The notes below the pieces were generated by a model. The model did no database searches. It was not told where the DNA came from and saw only the letters and a program-made list of their open reading frames with translations. From Propionibacteriales bacterium (lineage in GTDB: Bacteria > Actinomycetota > Actinomycetes > Propionibacteriales > Nocardioidaceae): a stretch of DNA of 45,727 nucleotides. Numbering within the stretch: the first letter of the stretch is position 1; each line of letters starts with the position of its first letter. Shown here one piece after another: positions 24,389 through 32,654 of this stretch. The position numbers and the translations under genes were made by a program. The stretch covers positions 1-45,727 of the forward strand of contig WHTJ01000028.1 of the NCBI GenBank assembly GCA_009377795.1, in the 5' to 3' direction.

Positions 24389-26590
24389 TCAGGCGAACCG
24401 GTCGCCGCGCTCGGCCATCTCGACCAGTGACGCCGGAGGCTGGAACCGGTCGCCGTACGCCGATTCCAGCTCGCGGGCGCGTGCGACGAACCCTGGAAGC
24501 CCGCCCGGGTACCCGTTGATGTACTGCAGCGCACCGCCATACAGCGGCGGGAACCCGATCCCGAAGATCGAGCCGATGTTCGCGTCCGGAACGGACCGCA
24601 GCACGCCCTCGTCCAGACAGCGCACGGTCTCCAGCGACATCGCGAACGTGAACCGCTCCCGCAGGTCCTCCAACGGGACCGACACGTCCTCGCGCACGAA
24701 GTGCTCCCACAACCCCGGCCACAGCCGCTTCGGCTCACCCTCCGGGTAGTCGTAGAAGCCCGACCCGGCGGCCTTGCCGGTGCGGCCGAACTCGTCGACC
24801 ATCAGGTCCACGATCGCCATGCCCGGATGGTCGCCGAACCCACCCACGCCGGCCGCCTCGGCCGCGGCTTTGGCCTCGTCCCGGATCTTCCGCGGAAGGG
24901 TCAGGGTGACCTCGTCGTACATCGCCAGCGGGGGAGCGGGGAATCCCATCGAGGTGGCCGCGTGCTCGATGGTCGCCGGGTTCACGCCTTCGGCCAGCAT
25001 CGCGACCCCCTCGTTGACCAGGAAGCCGAACACCCGCGAGGTGAAGAAGCCCCGGCTGTCGTTGACCACGATCGGGGTCTTGCCGATCCGGCGTACGACG
25101 TCGTAGGCGCGGGCGAGCGCCGCATCGGACGTCCGCTCGCCCACGATCAGCTCGACGAGCGGCATCTTGTCCACCGGCGAGAAGAAGTGCATCCCGACGA
25201 AGTCATCCGAGCGCTTTACTCCGGTGGCGAGGCCGGTGATCGGCAGCGTCGACGTGTTCGAGCACAGCAGGGCGTCCGGCTCGACGACGTACTCGATCTC
25301 CTGGAAGACCTTGTGCTTGAGCTCCTCGGACTCGAACACCGCCTCGATCACCAGGTCGCACCGGGCCAGCGCCTTCGGGTCGTCGGCGGTGGTGATCCGG
25401 TCGAGGATCGCGTCCCGCTTCTCCTGGGTCGTACGCCCCTTCTGGAGCTGCTTGTCCAGCAGCTTGACGGAGTAGCCCTTGCCCTTCTCCGCCGCGTCGA
25501 CGGAGACGTCCTTGAGCACGACGTCCATGCCGGATTTCGCGCACACGTAGGCGATCCCCGCCCCCATCATGCCGGCGCCCAGAACGCCGACCCGGTTCGC
25601 GGCGAACCTCTCGAAACCGTCCGGCCTGGAGCCGCCGGAGTTGATGTGCTGCAGGTCGAAGAAGAACGCCTGGATCATGTTCTTCGAGATCTGCCCGGTC
25701 GCCACGTCGACCAGGTAACGCGACTCGATCCGGCTCGCCGTCTCGAAGTCCACCTGAGCACCCTCGACCGCCGCGCTCAGGATGTGGCGCGGCGCCGGGT
25801 ACGGCGCACCCTTGATCTGCTTGACCAGGTTGCCCGGGAACGCGGGCAGGAACTGCGCCAGCTTCGGGCTGGACGGCGTACCTCCGGGCATCTTGTAGCC
25901 GTCGCGGTCCCACGGCTGCTTGGCGGCGTCGGGGTTGTCGCGGTTCTCGTCGATCCACGCCCGGGCCCGATCCAGCAACTCGTCCGCGGGCACGACCTCG
26001 TCGACCAGGCCCACCGACAGCGCCCGGGCCGGCTTCATCCGCTGTCCCTGCAGCAGCACCTCCATCAACGCATGCTGCAGGCCGAACATCCGCACTGTGC
26101 GGGTCACGCCACCACCACCGGGCAGCAGTCCGAGGGTCACCTCCGGGAGCCCGATCTCGTACTTCTCACCCTCGGCGGCGATCCGGCGATGACAGGCCAG
26201 CGCGATCTCCAGCCCGCCGCCCATCGCAGCTCCGTTGATCGCCGCGACCACCGGTACGCCGAGCGTCTCCAGCCGGCGCATCTGTGCCTTGACCGTCTCG
26301 ATGTGCTCGAACAGCCGGGGCGCGTCGTCGCGGGTCGCCTGGACGATCTCCGTCAGGTCCGCGCCGGCGAAGAACGTCTTCTTCGCGCTGGTGATGATCA
26401 CGCCGGCGATGTCATCGCGCTCCGCCTCGAGCCGGGCCACGGTCGCGCCCATCGATGCGACGTAGCGCGCGTTCATCGTGTTCGCACTGGCCTCGGGGTC
26501 GTCGAGGGTCAACACGACGATGCCGTCGTCGCCGCGCTCGTAGCGGATGGAGTCGGCGTGCACGGTCGCGGTACTGGATTGGTCGGTCAT
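24389..26590 (-). CDS. fadB: Fatty acid oxidation complex alpha chain (enoyl-CoA hydratase / 3-hydroxyacyl-CoA dehydrogenase)
   Basis: A 733-residue bifunctional beta-oxidation enzyme from ATG 26590. The N-terminal crotonase has TFFAGADL, MGGGLEIALACHRR and GLPEVTLGLLPGGGG. The NAD-binding domain starts GVLGAGMMGAGIAYV at about residue 360. The dehydrogenase site has GMHFFSPVDKMPLVE. The C-terminal 3HCDH domains follow. It lies 25 bp downstream of fadA in one operon whose promoter is at 27872-27902. It is typical of actinobacterial trifunctional-type alpha subunits. Confidence 0.95.
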   Translation of the reverse strand: MTDQSSTATVHADSIRYERGDDGIVVLTLDDPEASANTMNARYVASMGATVARLEAERDDIAGVIITSAKKTFFAGADLTEIVQATRDDAPRLFEHIETVKAQMRRLETLGVPVVAAINGAAMGGGLEIALACHRRIAAEGEKYEIGLPEVTLGLLPGGGGVTRTVRMFGLQHALMEVLLQGQRMKPARALSVGLVDEVVPADELLDRARAWIDENRDNPDAAKQPWDRDGYKMPGGTPSSPKLAQFLPAFPGNLVKQIKGAPYPAPRHILSAAVEGAQVDFETASRIESRYLVDVATGQISKNMIQAFFFDLQHINSGGSRPDGFERFAANRVGVLGAGMMGAGIAYVCAKSGMDVVLKDVSVDAAEKGKGYSVKLLDKQLQKGRTTQEKRDAILDRITTADDPKALARCDLVIEAVFESEELKHKVFQEIEYVVEPDALLCSNTSTLPITGLATGVKRSDDFVGMHFFSPVDKMPLVELIVGERTSDAALARAYDVVRRIGKTPIVVNDSRGFFTSRVFGFLVNEGVAMLAEGVNPATIEHAATSMGFPAPPLAMYDEVTLTLPRKIRDEAKAAAEAAGVGGFGDHPGMAIVDLMVDEFGRTGKAAGSGFYDYPEGEPKRLWPGLWEHFVREDVSVPLEDLRERFTFAMSLETVRCLDEGVLRSVPDANIGSIFGIGFPPLYGGALQYINGYPGGLPGFVARARELESAYGDRFQPPASLVEMAERGDRFA

Positions 26591-26615
26591 CGGTGAGTTC
26601 CTTAGGTTCAACGGA

Positions 26616-27833
26616 TCAGAGGCGTTCGACGATGGTTGCGACGCCCATGCCGCCACCGACGCACAACGTGGCCAGGCCGTAGCGCAGGTCCCGGCGTTCG
26701 AGCTCGTCGATCAGGGTTCCGAGGATCATCGCGCCGGTCGCGCCCAGAGGGTGGCCCATCGCGATCGCGCCGCCGTTCACGTTGACCTTCTCGTGCGGGA
26801 TGTCGAGGTCCTTCATGAACCGGAGTACGACGCCCGCGAACGCTTCGTTCATCTCGAAGAGGTCGATGTCGTCCAGGCTCAGGCCCGCCTTGTCGAGCGC
26901 CTTGCGGCTCGACGGGGCCGGTCCGGTCAGCATGATCGTGGGCTCGGAGCCGGAGACCGCCGTGGCCAAGATCCGGGCCCGCGGGGTCATCCCGTGCTCG
27001 GCGGCGACCTGCTCAGAGCCGATCGCGACCAGAGCCGCCCCGTCGACGATGCCCGAGGAGTTGCCGGCGTGGTGGACGTGGTCGATCTTCTCCACCCAGT
27101 GGTACTTCTGCAGGGCCACCGCGTCGAAGCCGCCCATCTCGCCGATTCCGGCGAACGACGGCGGGAGGCCGGCCAGCGACTCGACCGTCGTACCGGCCCG
27201 GATGTGCTCGTCATGGTCGAGGACGGTGAGCCCGTTGCGGTCCTTCACCGGGATCACCGATTTCGCGAAGTAGCCGTTCGCCTCCGCCTTGGCGGCGCGG
27301 GCCTGGGACTCGGCGGCGTACGCGTCGACCTTCTCCCGGGTGAACCCCTCGATCGTGGCGACCAGGTCGGCGCTGATGCCCTGCGGTACGAAGGCGGTCG
27401 TGAGCGCGGTCTCCGGGTCCATCGCCCACGCGCCGCCGTCGCTCGCCATCGGCACCCGCGACATCGACTCCACGCCGCCGGCGAAGATCAGGTCCTCCCA
27501 CCCGGAGCGCACCCGCTGCGCGGCCTGGTTGACCGCCTCGAGTCCGGAGGCGCAGAAGCGGTTCAGCTGTACGCCGCCGGTGGTGTACGGCATGCCCGCG
27601 GCCAGCGCCGCCGTACGCGCGATGTCCGCACCCTGGTCGCCGATCGGGGTCACGACGCCGAGCACGATGTCCTCGACCGCTGCCGGGTCGAGGTCGGGAT
27701 TGCGGCGCCGGATCTCGTCGAGCAGTCCGGTGACGAGCTGGATCGGCTTCACCTCGTGGAGCGAGCCGCTCGACTTGCCACGGCCACGCGGAGTACGGAT
27801 CGCGTCGTACACGAATGCCTCGGTCGGGCTCAT
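26616..27833 (-). CDS. fadA: Acetyl-CoA acyltransferase (3-ketoacyl-CoA thiolase)
   Basis: A 405-residue thiolase from ATG 27833, preceded by GAGGAA. The nucleophilic cysteine is in [11 protein letters not shown], the second half has [28 protein letters not shown] and LCVGGGMG, completing the Cys/His/Cys set. It is the beta-chain partner of the downstream fadB for the last two beta-oxidation steps. It is first in the operon and driven by the MerR-type promoter. Confidence 0.95.
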   Translation of the reverse strand: MSPTEAFVYDAIRTPRGRGKSSGSLHEVKPIQLVTGLLDEIRRRNPDLDPAAVEDIVLGVVTPIGDQGADIARTAALAAGMPYTTGGVQLNRFCASGLEAVNQAAQRVRSGWEDLIFAGGVESMSRVPMASDGGAWAMDPETALTTAFVPQGISADLVATIEGFTREKVDAYAAESQARAAKAEANGYFAKSVIPVKDRNGLTVLDHDEHIRAGTTVESLAGLPPSFAGIGEMGGFDAVALQKYHWVEKIDHVHHAGNSSGIVDGAALVAIGSEQVAAEHGMTPRARILATAVSGSEPTIMLTGPAPSSRKALDKAGLSLDDIDLFEMNEAFAGVVLRFMKDLDIPHEKVNVNGGAIAMGHPLGATGAMILGTLIDELERRDLRYGLATLCVGGGMGVATIVERL

Positions 27834-27870
27834 CGGAGTTCCTCGCGTCGAGAACGGCGTCGGACGACAT

Positions 27871-27902
27871 GATTGTGACACCAGCGCTGTCACGATCGTC
27901 AA
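27871..27902 (-). promoter_or_regulatory. fadA-fadB promoter with MerR-type operator
   Basis: On the minus strand TTGACG (27902-27897) and CACAAT (27877-27872) are separated by 19 bp, the extended spacer typical of MerR-activated promoters. The dyad GATTGTGACA-N7-TGTCACGATC (27871-27897) lies between and over the elements. The divergent merR gene starts at 27914. The same arrangement occurs at 32586-32616. Confidence 0.72.
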
Positions 27903-27913
27903 GAGGTCCGCCT

Positions 27914-28648
27914 ATGATCTTCGCCATGCCCGAGAACTCGTTGCTGACCGTTGACCAGCTGGCGACCCGGGTGGCCATTAGCGTCCGAACCGTGCGCTTC
28001 TACGCCGGTCGCGGACTGATCCCGCCACCGGTCCGCCGCGGCCGGATCGGCTACTACGGCCCGGACCACGTCGCCCGCCTGGAACTGGTCCGCGAGCTGC
28101 AGGCCCACGGCTTCACCCTGACCGCGATCGAGCGGTATATGGAGCGGATCCCCGACGGCGCCAGTCCCCAGGACATCGCGCTGCACCGCACCCTGCTCGC
28201 GCCATGGATGCCCGACCTGCCGGAGACCGTCTCTCGCACGGAGCTGGTACAGCGGAGCGGCCGCCAGCTGTCCGACGACGACATGGCCTTCCTGGAGACC
28301 ATGGGCGTGGTGAAATCAACCGACAAGCCCGAACAGTACCGGCTTGCACCGGCCCATCTCGCGACCGCGGTGGAGTTCCTCGAGGTCGGCGTACCGCACG
28401 AGGCCGTGCTGGCCTCGCAGCGGGTCTTCACCGAACACGGACACGCGATCGCCGAGGAGCTGACCGCGGTGTTCCGCACCATGGTGTGGCCGCATCTGCG
28501 CGAGACCGGCGAGTCGCCGGAGCGGATCCAGAAGATGGTCGAGCGGTTCAAGCCCCTGACCGTGCAGGCCCTGGTGATCGCGTACGAGAAGGCGGTCAAT
28601 CAGACCAAGCGGAACGCCGTGGAACAGCGCAGCACCACGCCCGCCTGA
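27914..28648 (+). CDS. MerR family transcriptional regulator of beta-oxidation genes
   Basis: A 244-residue MerR regulator. The winged helix is LTVDQLATRVAISVRTVRFY, AGRGLIPPPVRRGRIGYYG and HVARLELVRELQAHGFTL. The long C-terminal part (to residue 244) is helical and has no metal-binding cysteines, so it likely senses an organic ligand such as an acyl-CoA. ATG 27914 is preceded by AAGAGG; ATG 27926 is an alternative. It is divergent from fadA, and its probable dyad occurs at both that promoter and the racemase promoter. LiuR is a known MerR that controls leucine catabolism in proteobacteria. Confidence 0.88.
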   Translation: MIFAMPENSLLTVDQLATRVAISVRTVRFYAGRGLIPPPVRRGRIGYYGPDHVARLELVRELQAHGFTLTAIERYMERIPDGASPQDIALHRTLLAPWMPDLPETVSRTELVQRSGRQLSDDDMAFLETMGVVKSTDKPEQYRLAPAHLATAVEFLEVGVPHEAVLASQRVFTEHGHAIAEELTAVFRTMVWPHLRETGESPERIQKMVERFKPLTVQALVIAYEKAVNQTKRNAVEQRSTTPA

Positions 28649-28665
28649 CCACGCCGTCACCACTG

Positions 28666-28776
28666 TCGCGCCGAGATTGCACATCTGGCCGACCCCTCGC
28701 GGCGAGATTGCACATCTGGCCGACCCCTCGCGGCGAGATTGCACATCTGGCCGACACCACCGCAATCTCGGCGCGA
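28666..28776. repeat. 26-bp arm repeat, locus 9: three tandem forward arms and one reverse
   Basis: Forward arms at 28666-28691, 28697-28722 and 28728-28753 with an exact 31-bp period, then a reverse arm ending at 28776. Arms two and three are identical including the flanking ACCCC, indicating recent tandem duplication. It lies between convergent merR and the lipoprotein gene. Confidence 0.95.
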
Positions 28777-28785
28777 GATGGCGGG

Positions 28786-30189
28786 TCAGTCGGTGGGCTC
28801 GGCCTCGGGCTCCTCCGTCTCGGTGGGCGGGATCCGGAGCTCCCGAATCGACATCAGCGTCGGGATGCCCTCGACGATCTCCAGCGCCCCCGCGGGCGTG
28901 AGGTCGACGATGTCTTCCTCGGGCTCCGGCAGCGGCAGGCCGGTCCGCGCCTCCACCAGCACCTGATAGTCCTCGGTGCGTTGGTCGAAGAGCACGATGC
29001 CCCGCGCGGCGGTCACCCGGGGATGTTGCACCTCGGTCGGCCACTCCCACAGGTGCTCACCGGTGACCGAATGGATCCCGTGCGCGACGTTCGCGCTGTC
29101 CACCAGCACGACCACGCCGGTACGCGGGTCGACCGTCGGCCGCCCGAGCGGGTCGGAGAGGAGGTCGAAGCTCCACAGCCGCTCGCCGGTCGACTGGTCG
29201 TACGCGGTCACCTTGCCCGGCACGATCTCGGTCTCCGGGTCGTCGCTGTCGTTCTCCCCGTCCCCGCCGGACGGCGCGCTGGGATTGCCACCGTCGGGCG
29301 TACCGCCGCCGGACTCGTCGTCCACCAGCTCCGTCTCGTCCACCAGCTCCGTCTCGTCCACCGGCTCTCCGGTCTCGGAGTCGATCACCGCACCCGGGTC
29401 GACGGCGAAGACGAGATCCTCGTCGGCGGTGTACATCGGGGCACGTCGCAGCCGGTCGACCCGGTCGCCTTCCAAATTGGTGAGAATCGGCCTGCCGGAG
29501 CCCTCACGCACCACGATCCGGCTGCCGCTCAGCACGGTCCGCGCCTCGAAGGGATCGGCGAAGCTCACGACGTCCCTGCCCGTGCTTACGCGTACGACCC
29601 GCTCCGGCTGCTCGGGCGCGGGCCCGAGCACCAGGACCCCGTCGACCAGATGGGCGGGCTGGTTGAGGTCCTCGCGCATCCACAGCTTCCGGCCGTCGAG
29701 CGTGTACGCCGCGCGTACCCCTGGCCCCGTGCCGTCCTCCTGCAGCGGCATCTCCTGGTAGGAGACGACCAGCAGCGGGCCCTTCGTGGTCTCTGAGCAT
29801 TGCGCGCCCAACAGCCAACGGGCGTTCGGCTCCAGGCCGGAATTCTTCGGCAGGACGACCTTGGTGCTCTCACCCAACCCGGTCTCCGGGTCGAAGACCA
29901 CGAAGCTGTCCGGCTCGAGGAAGCTGGCGGGCGACGAGGCGACCAGCGAGCCTCCGCACACGAAGAGCCCCACCCGCTCGGCCAGCGCAGCCCCACTGAC
30001 GTCGATGTCTTCGAGGTGGATGCCCGGCGTTGCGGTTTCGGACGGCGTGGCGCGGGGACCGACGGGTGCGGCCCCGTCGCTCACGCAGGCCGCAGCCGCA
30101 GCCAGCAGCAGTGCCGTAGCGGCGAGCGAGGCTTTTCGTCGCCGCGTCCACGCGTCCACCCGAGACCCCTTCCCGGTTACATCTCCCAT
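28786..30189 (-). CDS. Beta-propeller (PQQ-like) lipoprotein
   Basis: A 467-residue exported protein from ATG 30189. A hydrophobic signal, ASLAATALLLAAAAACVS, ends in a lipobox cysteine. The rest shows repeated blades: TLDGRKLWMREDL, VTAYDQSTGERLWSFDL and HSVTGEHLWEW, as in PQQ-like quinoprotein beta-propellers. An acidic linker in the middle contains a tandem DETELV-DETELV-DD encoded by an 18-bp DNA duplication (about 29318-29362). The catalytic function is not evident; it is likely a cell-surface scaffold or sensor. The stop lies 9 bp from repeat locus 9. Confidence 0.8.
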   Translation of the reverse strand: MGDVTGKGSRVDAWTRRRKASLAATALLLAAAAACVSDGAAPVGPRATPSETATPGIHLEDIDVSGAALAERVGLFVCGGSLVASSPASFLEPDSFVVFDPETGLGESTKVVLPKNSGLEPNARWLLGAQCSETTKGPLLVVSYQEMPLQEDGTGPGVRAAYTLDGRKLWMREDLNQPAHLVDGVLVLGPAPEQPERVVRVSTGRDVVSFADPFEARTVLSGSRIVVREGSGRPILTNLEGDRVDRLRRAPMYTADEDLVFAVDPGAVIDSETGEPVDETELVDETELVDDESGGGTPDGGNPSAPSGGDGENDSDDPETEIVPGKVTAYDQSTGERLWSFDLLSDPLGRPTVDPRTGVVVLVDSANVAHGIHSVTGEHLWEWPTEVQHPRVTAARGIVLFDQRTEDYQVLVEARTGLPLPEPEEDIVDLTPAGALEIVEGIPTLMSIRELRIPPTETEEPEAEPTD

Positions 30190-30274
30190 GGTGAGTACGC
30201 CGGAGGCCAGGGTAATGGGTGAGAAGGACAGACGCCCATGACAATCCGCGAACCACGGATCGGGCGACGCCCGC

Positions 30275-31417
30275 CTAGACGCCCAGGCTGCGGCCGATGA
30301 TCTCCTTCATCACCTCGGTGGTGCCGCCGTAGATGGTCTGTGCGCGGGTATCGAGGTACGCCTTGGAGATCGGGTACTCCGTCATGTAACCGTAGCCACC
30401 GTACAACTGCAGGCAGCGATCGGCGACCCGCTTCTGGAGCTCGGTGGTCCACCACTTCGCCATCGCAGCGTCGGAGACGGAGAGCGTGCCCGCGTTCAGC
30501 TCATCGATACAGCGATCCACGAAGACCCGTGCGATCTGCGTCTCGGTGGCCATCTCGGCCAGCGCGAACCGGCTGTTCTGGAACGACCCGATGGGCCGGC
30601 CGAACGCGGTGCGTTCCTTGCAGTACTCCAGAGTCATGCTCAGCATGCCCTCGCACGCCGCGGCCGCCAGCACCGCGATGGACAGGCGTTCCTGTGGAAG
30701 CTTCTCCATCAGGTAGATGAACCCCTGACCCTCCTCACCGAGCAGGTTGGACACCGGAACCCGCACGTCGTCGAAGAACAGCTCCGCGGTGTCCTGAGCC
30801 TTCAGGCCGATCTTGTCCAGATTGCGCCCGCGCTCGAACCCCGGCATGCCGCGCTCGACGACGAGCAGGGAGATGCCCTGATGGCCGGCATCCGAGTCGG
30901 TCCGCGCGACCACGATCACCAGGTCGGCCTGGATCCCGTTGGAGATGAACGTCTTCTGGCCGTTGACCACATAGTCGTCGCCGTCGCGGACCGCCGTCGT
31001 ACGGATGCCCTGCAGGTCCGATCCGGCACCGGGCTCGCTCATCGCGATCGCGGTGATGATCTCCCCCGTACAGAAGCCCGGCAGCCAGCGCCGCTTTTGT
31101 TCCTCGTCGGCGTAGTCGAGGAGGTACCCGGCGTTGATGTCGCAGTGGACCGGGAAGCCGACTCCACCCCCGTGGGTCCTGGTCAGCTCCTCGCCGACCA
31201 CGGCGTTGAACCGGAAGTCGCGCCGCCCGCCGCCGCCGTACTCCTCCGGCACCATGTAGCCGAGAAAGCCCTGCCGGCCGGCCTTCTCCCACAGCTCGCG
31301 CGGAACGATCCCGGCCTGCTCCCAGGCCTCGTGGTGCGGAGCGATCTCCTTGTCACAGAAGGCGCGCACGGCATCTCGGAAGGCCTCGTGGTCGGGTTCG
31401 AAGAGCTGACGTTCCAC
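30275..31417 (-). CDS. Acyl-CoA dehydrogenase (racemase operon)
   Basis: A 380-residue enzyme from GTG 31417 preceded by AAGGAG. Signatures are GYMVPEEYGGGGRRDFRFN, AIAMSEPGAGSDLQGIRTTA, VNGQKTFISNGIQADLVIVV and QTIYGGTTEVMKEIIGRSL at the end. It closely follows (21 bp) the alpha-methylacyl-CoA racemase, suggesting that it oxidises 2-methyl-branched acyl-CoA after epimerisation (inference from context). Confidence 0.92.
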   Translation of the reverse strand: MERQLFEPDHEAFRDAVRAFCDKEIAPHHEAWEQAGIVPRELWEKAGRQGFLGYMVPEEYGGGGRRDFRFNAVVGEELTRTHGGGVGFPVHCDINAGYLLDYADEEQKRRWLPGFCTGEIITAIAMSEPGAGSDLQGIRTTAVRDGDDYVVNGQKTFISNGIQADLVIVVARTDSDAGHQGISLLVVERGMPGFERGRNLDKIGLKAQDTAELFFDDVRVPVSNLLGEEGQGFIYLMEKLPQERLSIAVLAAAACEGMLSMTLEYCKERTAFGRPIGSFQNSRFALAEMATETQIARVFVDRCIDELNAGTLSVSDAAMAKWWTTELQKRVADRCLQLYGGYGYMTEYPISKAYLDTRAQTIYGGTTEVMKEIIGRSLGV

Positions 31418-31438
31418 GGTTGCTCCTTGTCGAGTCGG

Positions 31439-32578
31439 TCAGGTCTGGATGACGGCGCCGGAGGCGATCAGGTCGTCGACGTCGTCGATTCCCCAACGCC
31501 GCAAGGCATCCGCGGTGTCGGCGCCCGCACTCCCAGGTGGTGGTCCGGAGAGCTCCGGCGACGTACGGGAGAAGCGTGGCGCCGGTGCGGGCTGGAGTAC
31601 GCCGTGGTGCTCGACAAGCATCCGCCGTACCTCGTTGACCCGGGTCTCGGCCGCCTCGGCGTACGTCAGCACCGGCGCGACGCAGGCGTCGCTGCCCTCG
31701 AAGATCGCCGTCCACTCCTCCTGGGTCTTGGTGGCGAACTGCGCGGCGATGCGTTCGCGCAGAACCGGCCACTCGCTCGGCTCGTAACGGGACGGAAGGT
31801 CGGCCTCACCCAGCAGCTTGACGAACGCGTCGTAGAACTCCGGTTCGAGCGCGCCCACGGCCATGTGTCTTCCGTCGGAGGTCTCGTAGACGTCGTAGAA
31901 CGGAGCTCCGGTGTCGAGCAGGTTACGACCGCGCTCGTCCGTCCAGGCGCCGGACGCTCGCATCCCGAAGATCATCGTGCTCAGATGGCTCACGCCGTCC
32001 ACGATCGCCGCGTCCACCACCTGGCCCCGGCCGCTCTCCCGGGCCTCGAGCAGCGCGGCCAGCATCCCCACGACGAGGTACGTCCCGCCCCCACCGAAGT
32101 CGCCGAGCAGGTTGAGCGGCACCTGGGGAGGTCCGCCGGCCCGCCCGATCGCGTGCAGGTTTCCGGTCATGGCGACGTAGCCGATGTCGTGTCCCGCCGT
32201 GTGCGCGAGCGGGCTGTCCTGGCCCCACCCGGTCATCCGGCCGTACACCAGCCGCGGGTTGACCGCATGACAGTCGTCCGGGCCGAGACCGAGCCGCTCG
32301 GCGACGCCGGGCCGGAACCCCTCGAGCAGCCCGTCGGCCCGCTCGACCAATCGGAGCACGGTCGCGAGGCCGGTGGGGTTCTTCAGGTCGACCGCCGCAC
32401 TGGGGCGCCCGCGGTTCAACAGGTCCAGCTCCGGGGGCCCGAACGTCGTCCCGCCTCCGGGACGATCGACCCGGATCAGGTCGGCACCCAGGTCGGCCAG
32501 CAACATGGCGGCGAACGGGCCGGGGCCGATGCCCGCGAGCTCGACGATGCGTACGCCGTTCAGCGGTCCTGGGCTCAT
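31439..32578 (-). CDS. Alpha-methylacyl-CoA racemase (CaiB/BaiF family)
   Basis: A 379-residue family III CoA-transferase-fold protein. The racemase signature is TAGHDIGYVAMTGNLHAIG with H130, then VPLNLLGDFGGGG with D160. The 30-residue spacing equals that of His126 and Asp156 in the Mycobacterium racemase, so epimerisation of 2-methylacyl-CoA is more likely than CoA transfer. ATG 32578 lies seven bases after the -10, so the message is probably leaderless. It is first in an operon with the dehydrogenase, under the same dyad as fadA. Confidence 0.88.
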   Translation of the reverse strand: MSPGPLNGVRIVELAGIGPGPFAAMLLADLGADLIRVDRPGGGTTFGPPELDLLNRGRPSAAVDLKNPTGLATVLRLVERADGLLEGFRPGVAERLGLGPDDCHAVNPRLVYGRMTGWGQDSPLAHTAGHDIGYVAMTGNLHAIGRAGGPPQVPLNLLGDFGGGGTYLVVGMLAALLEARESGRGQVVDAAIVDGVSHLSTMIFGMRASGAWTDERGRNLLDTGAPFYDVYETSDGRHMAVGALEPEFYDAFVKLLGEADLPSRYEPSEWPVLRERIAAQFATKTQEEWTAIFEGSDACVAPVLTYAEAAETRVNEVRRMLVEHHGVLQPAPAPRFSRTSPELSGPPPGSAGADTADALRRWGIDDVDDLIASGAVIQT

Positions 32579-32585
32579 GGCCGCA

Positions 32586-32616
32586 ATTGTGACAGTTCCA
32601 CTGTCACGGTAGTCAA
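32586..32616 (-). promoter_or_regulatory. Racemase operon promoter with the same MerR-type operator
   Basis: TTGACT (32616-32611) and CACAAT (32591-32586) on the minus strand are again 19 bp apart. The dyad GTGACA-N7-TGTCAC (32589-32607) matches the fadA site in arms, spacing and relation to -35/-10. Confidence 0.72.
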
Positions 32617-32654
32617 GCCGCCCTCTTCTGGCTCGCGTCGCGACCCCCCACGAC

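Noticed and set aside
28666-28776. CRISPR array (direct repeats at a 31-bp period)
   Set aside because: The intervening 5 bases are too short for spacers and are themselves repeated; arms also occur inverted and no cas genes are present.
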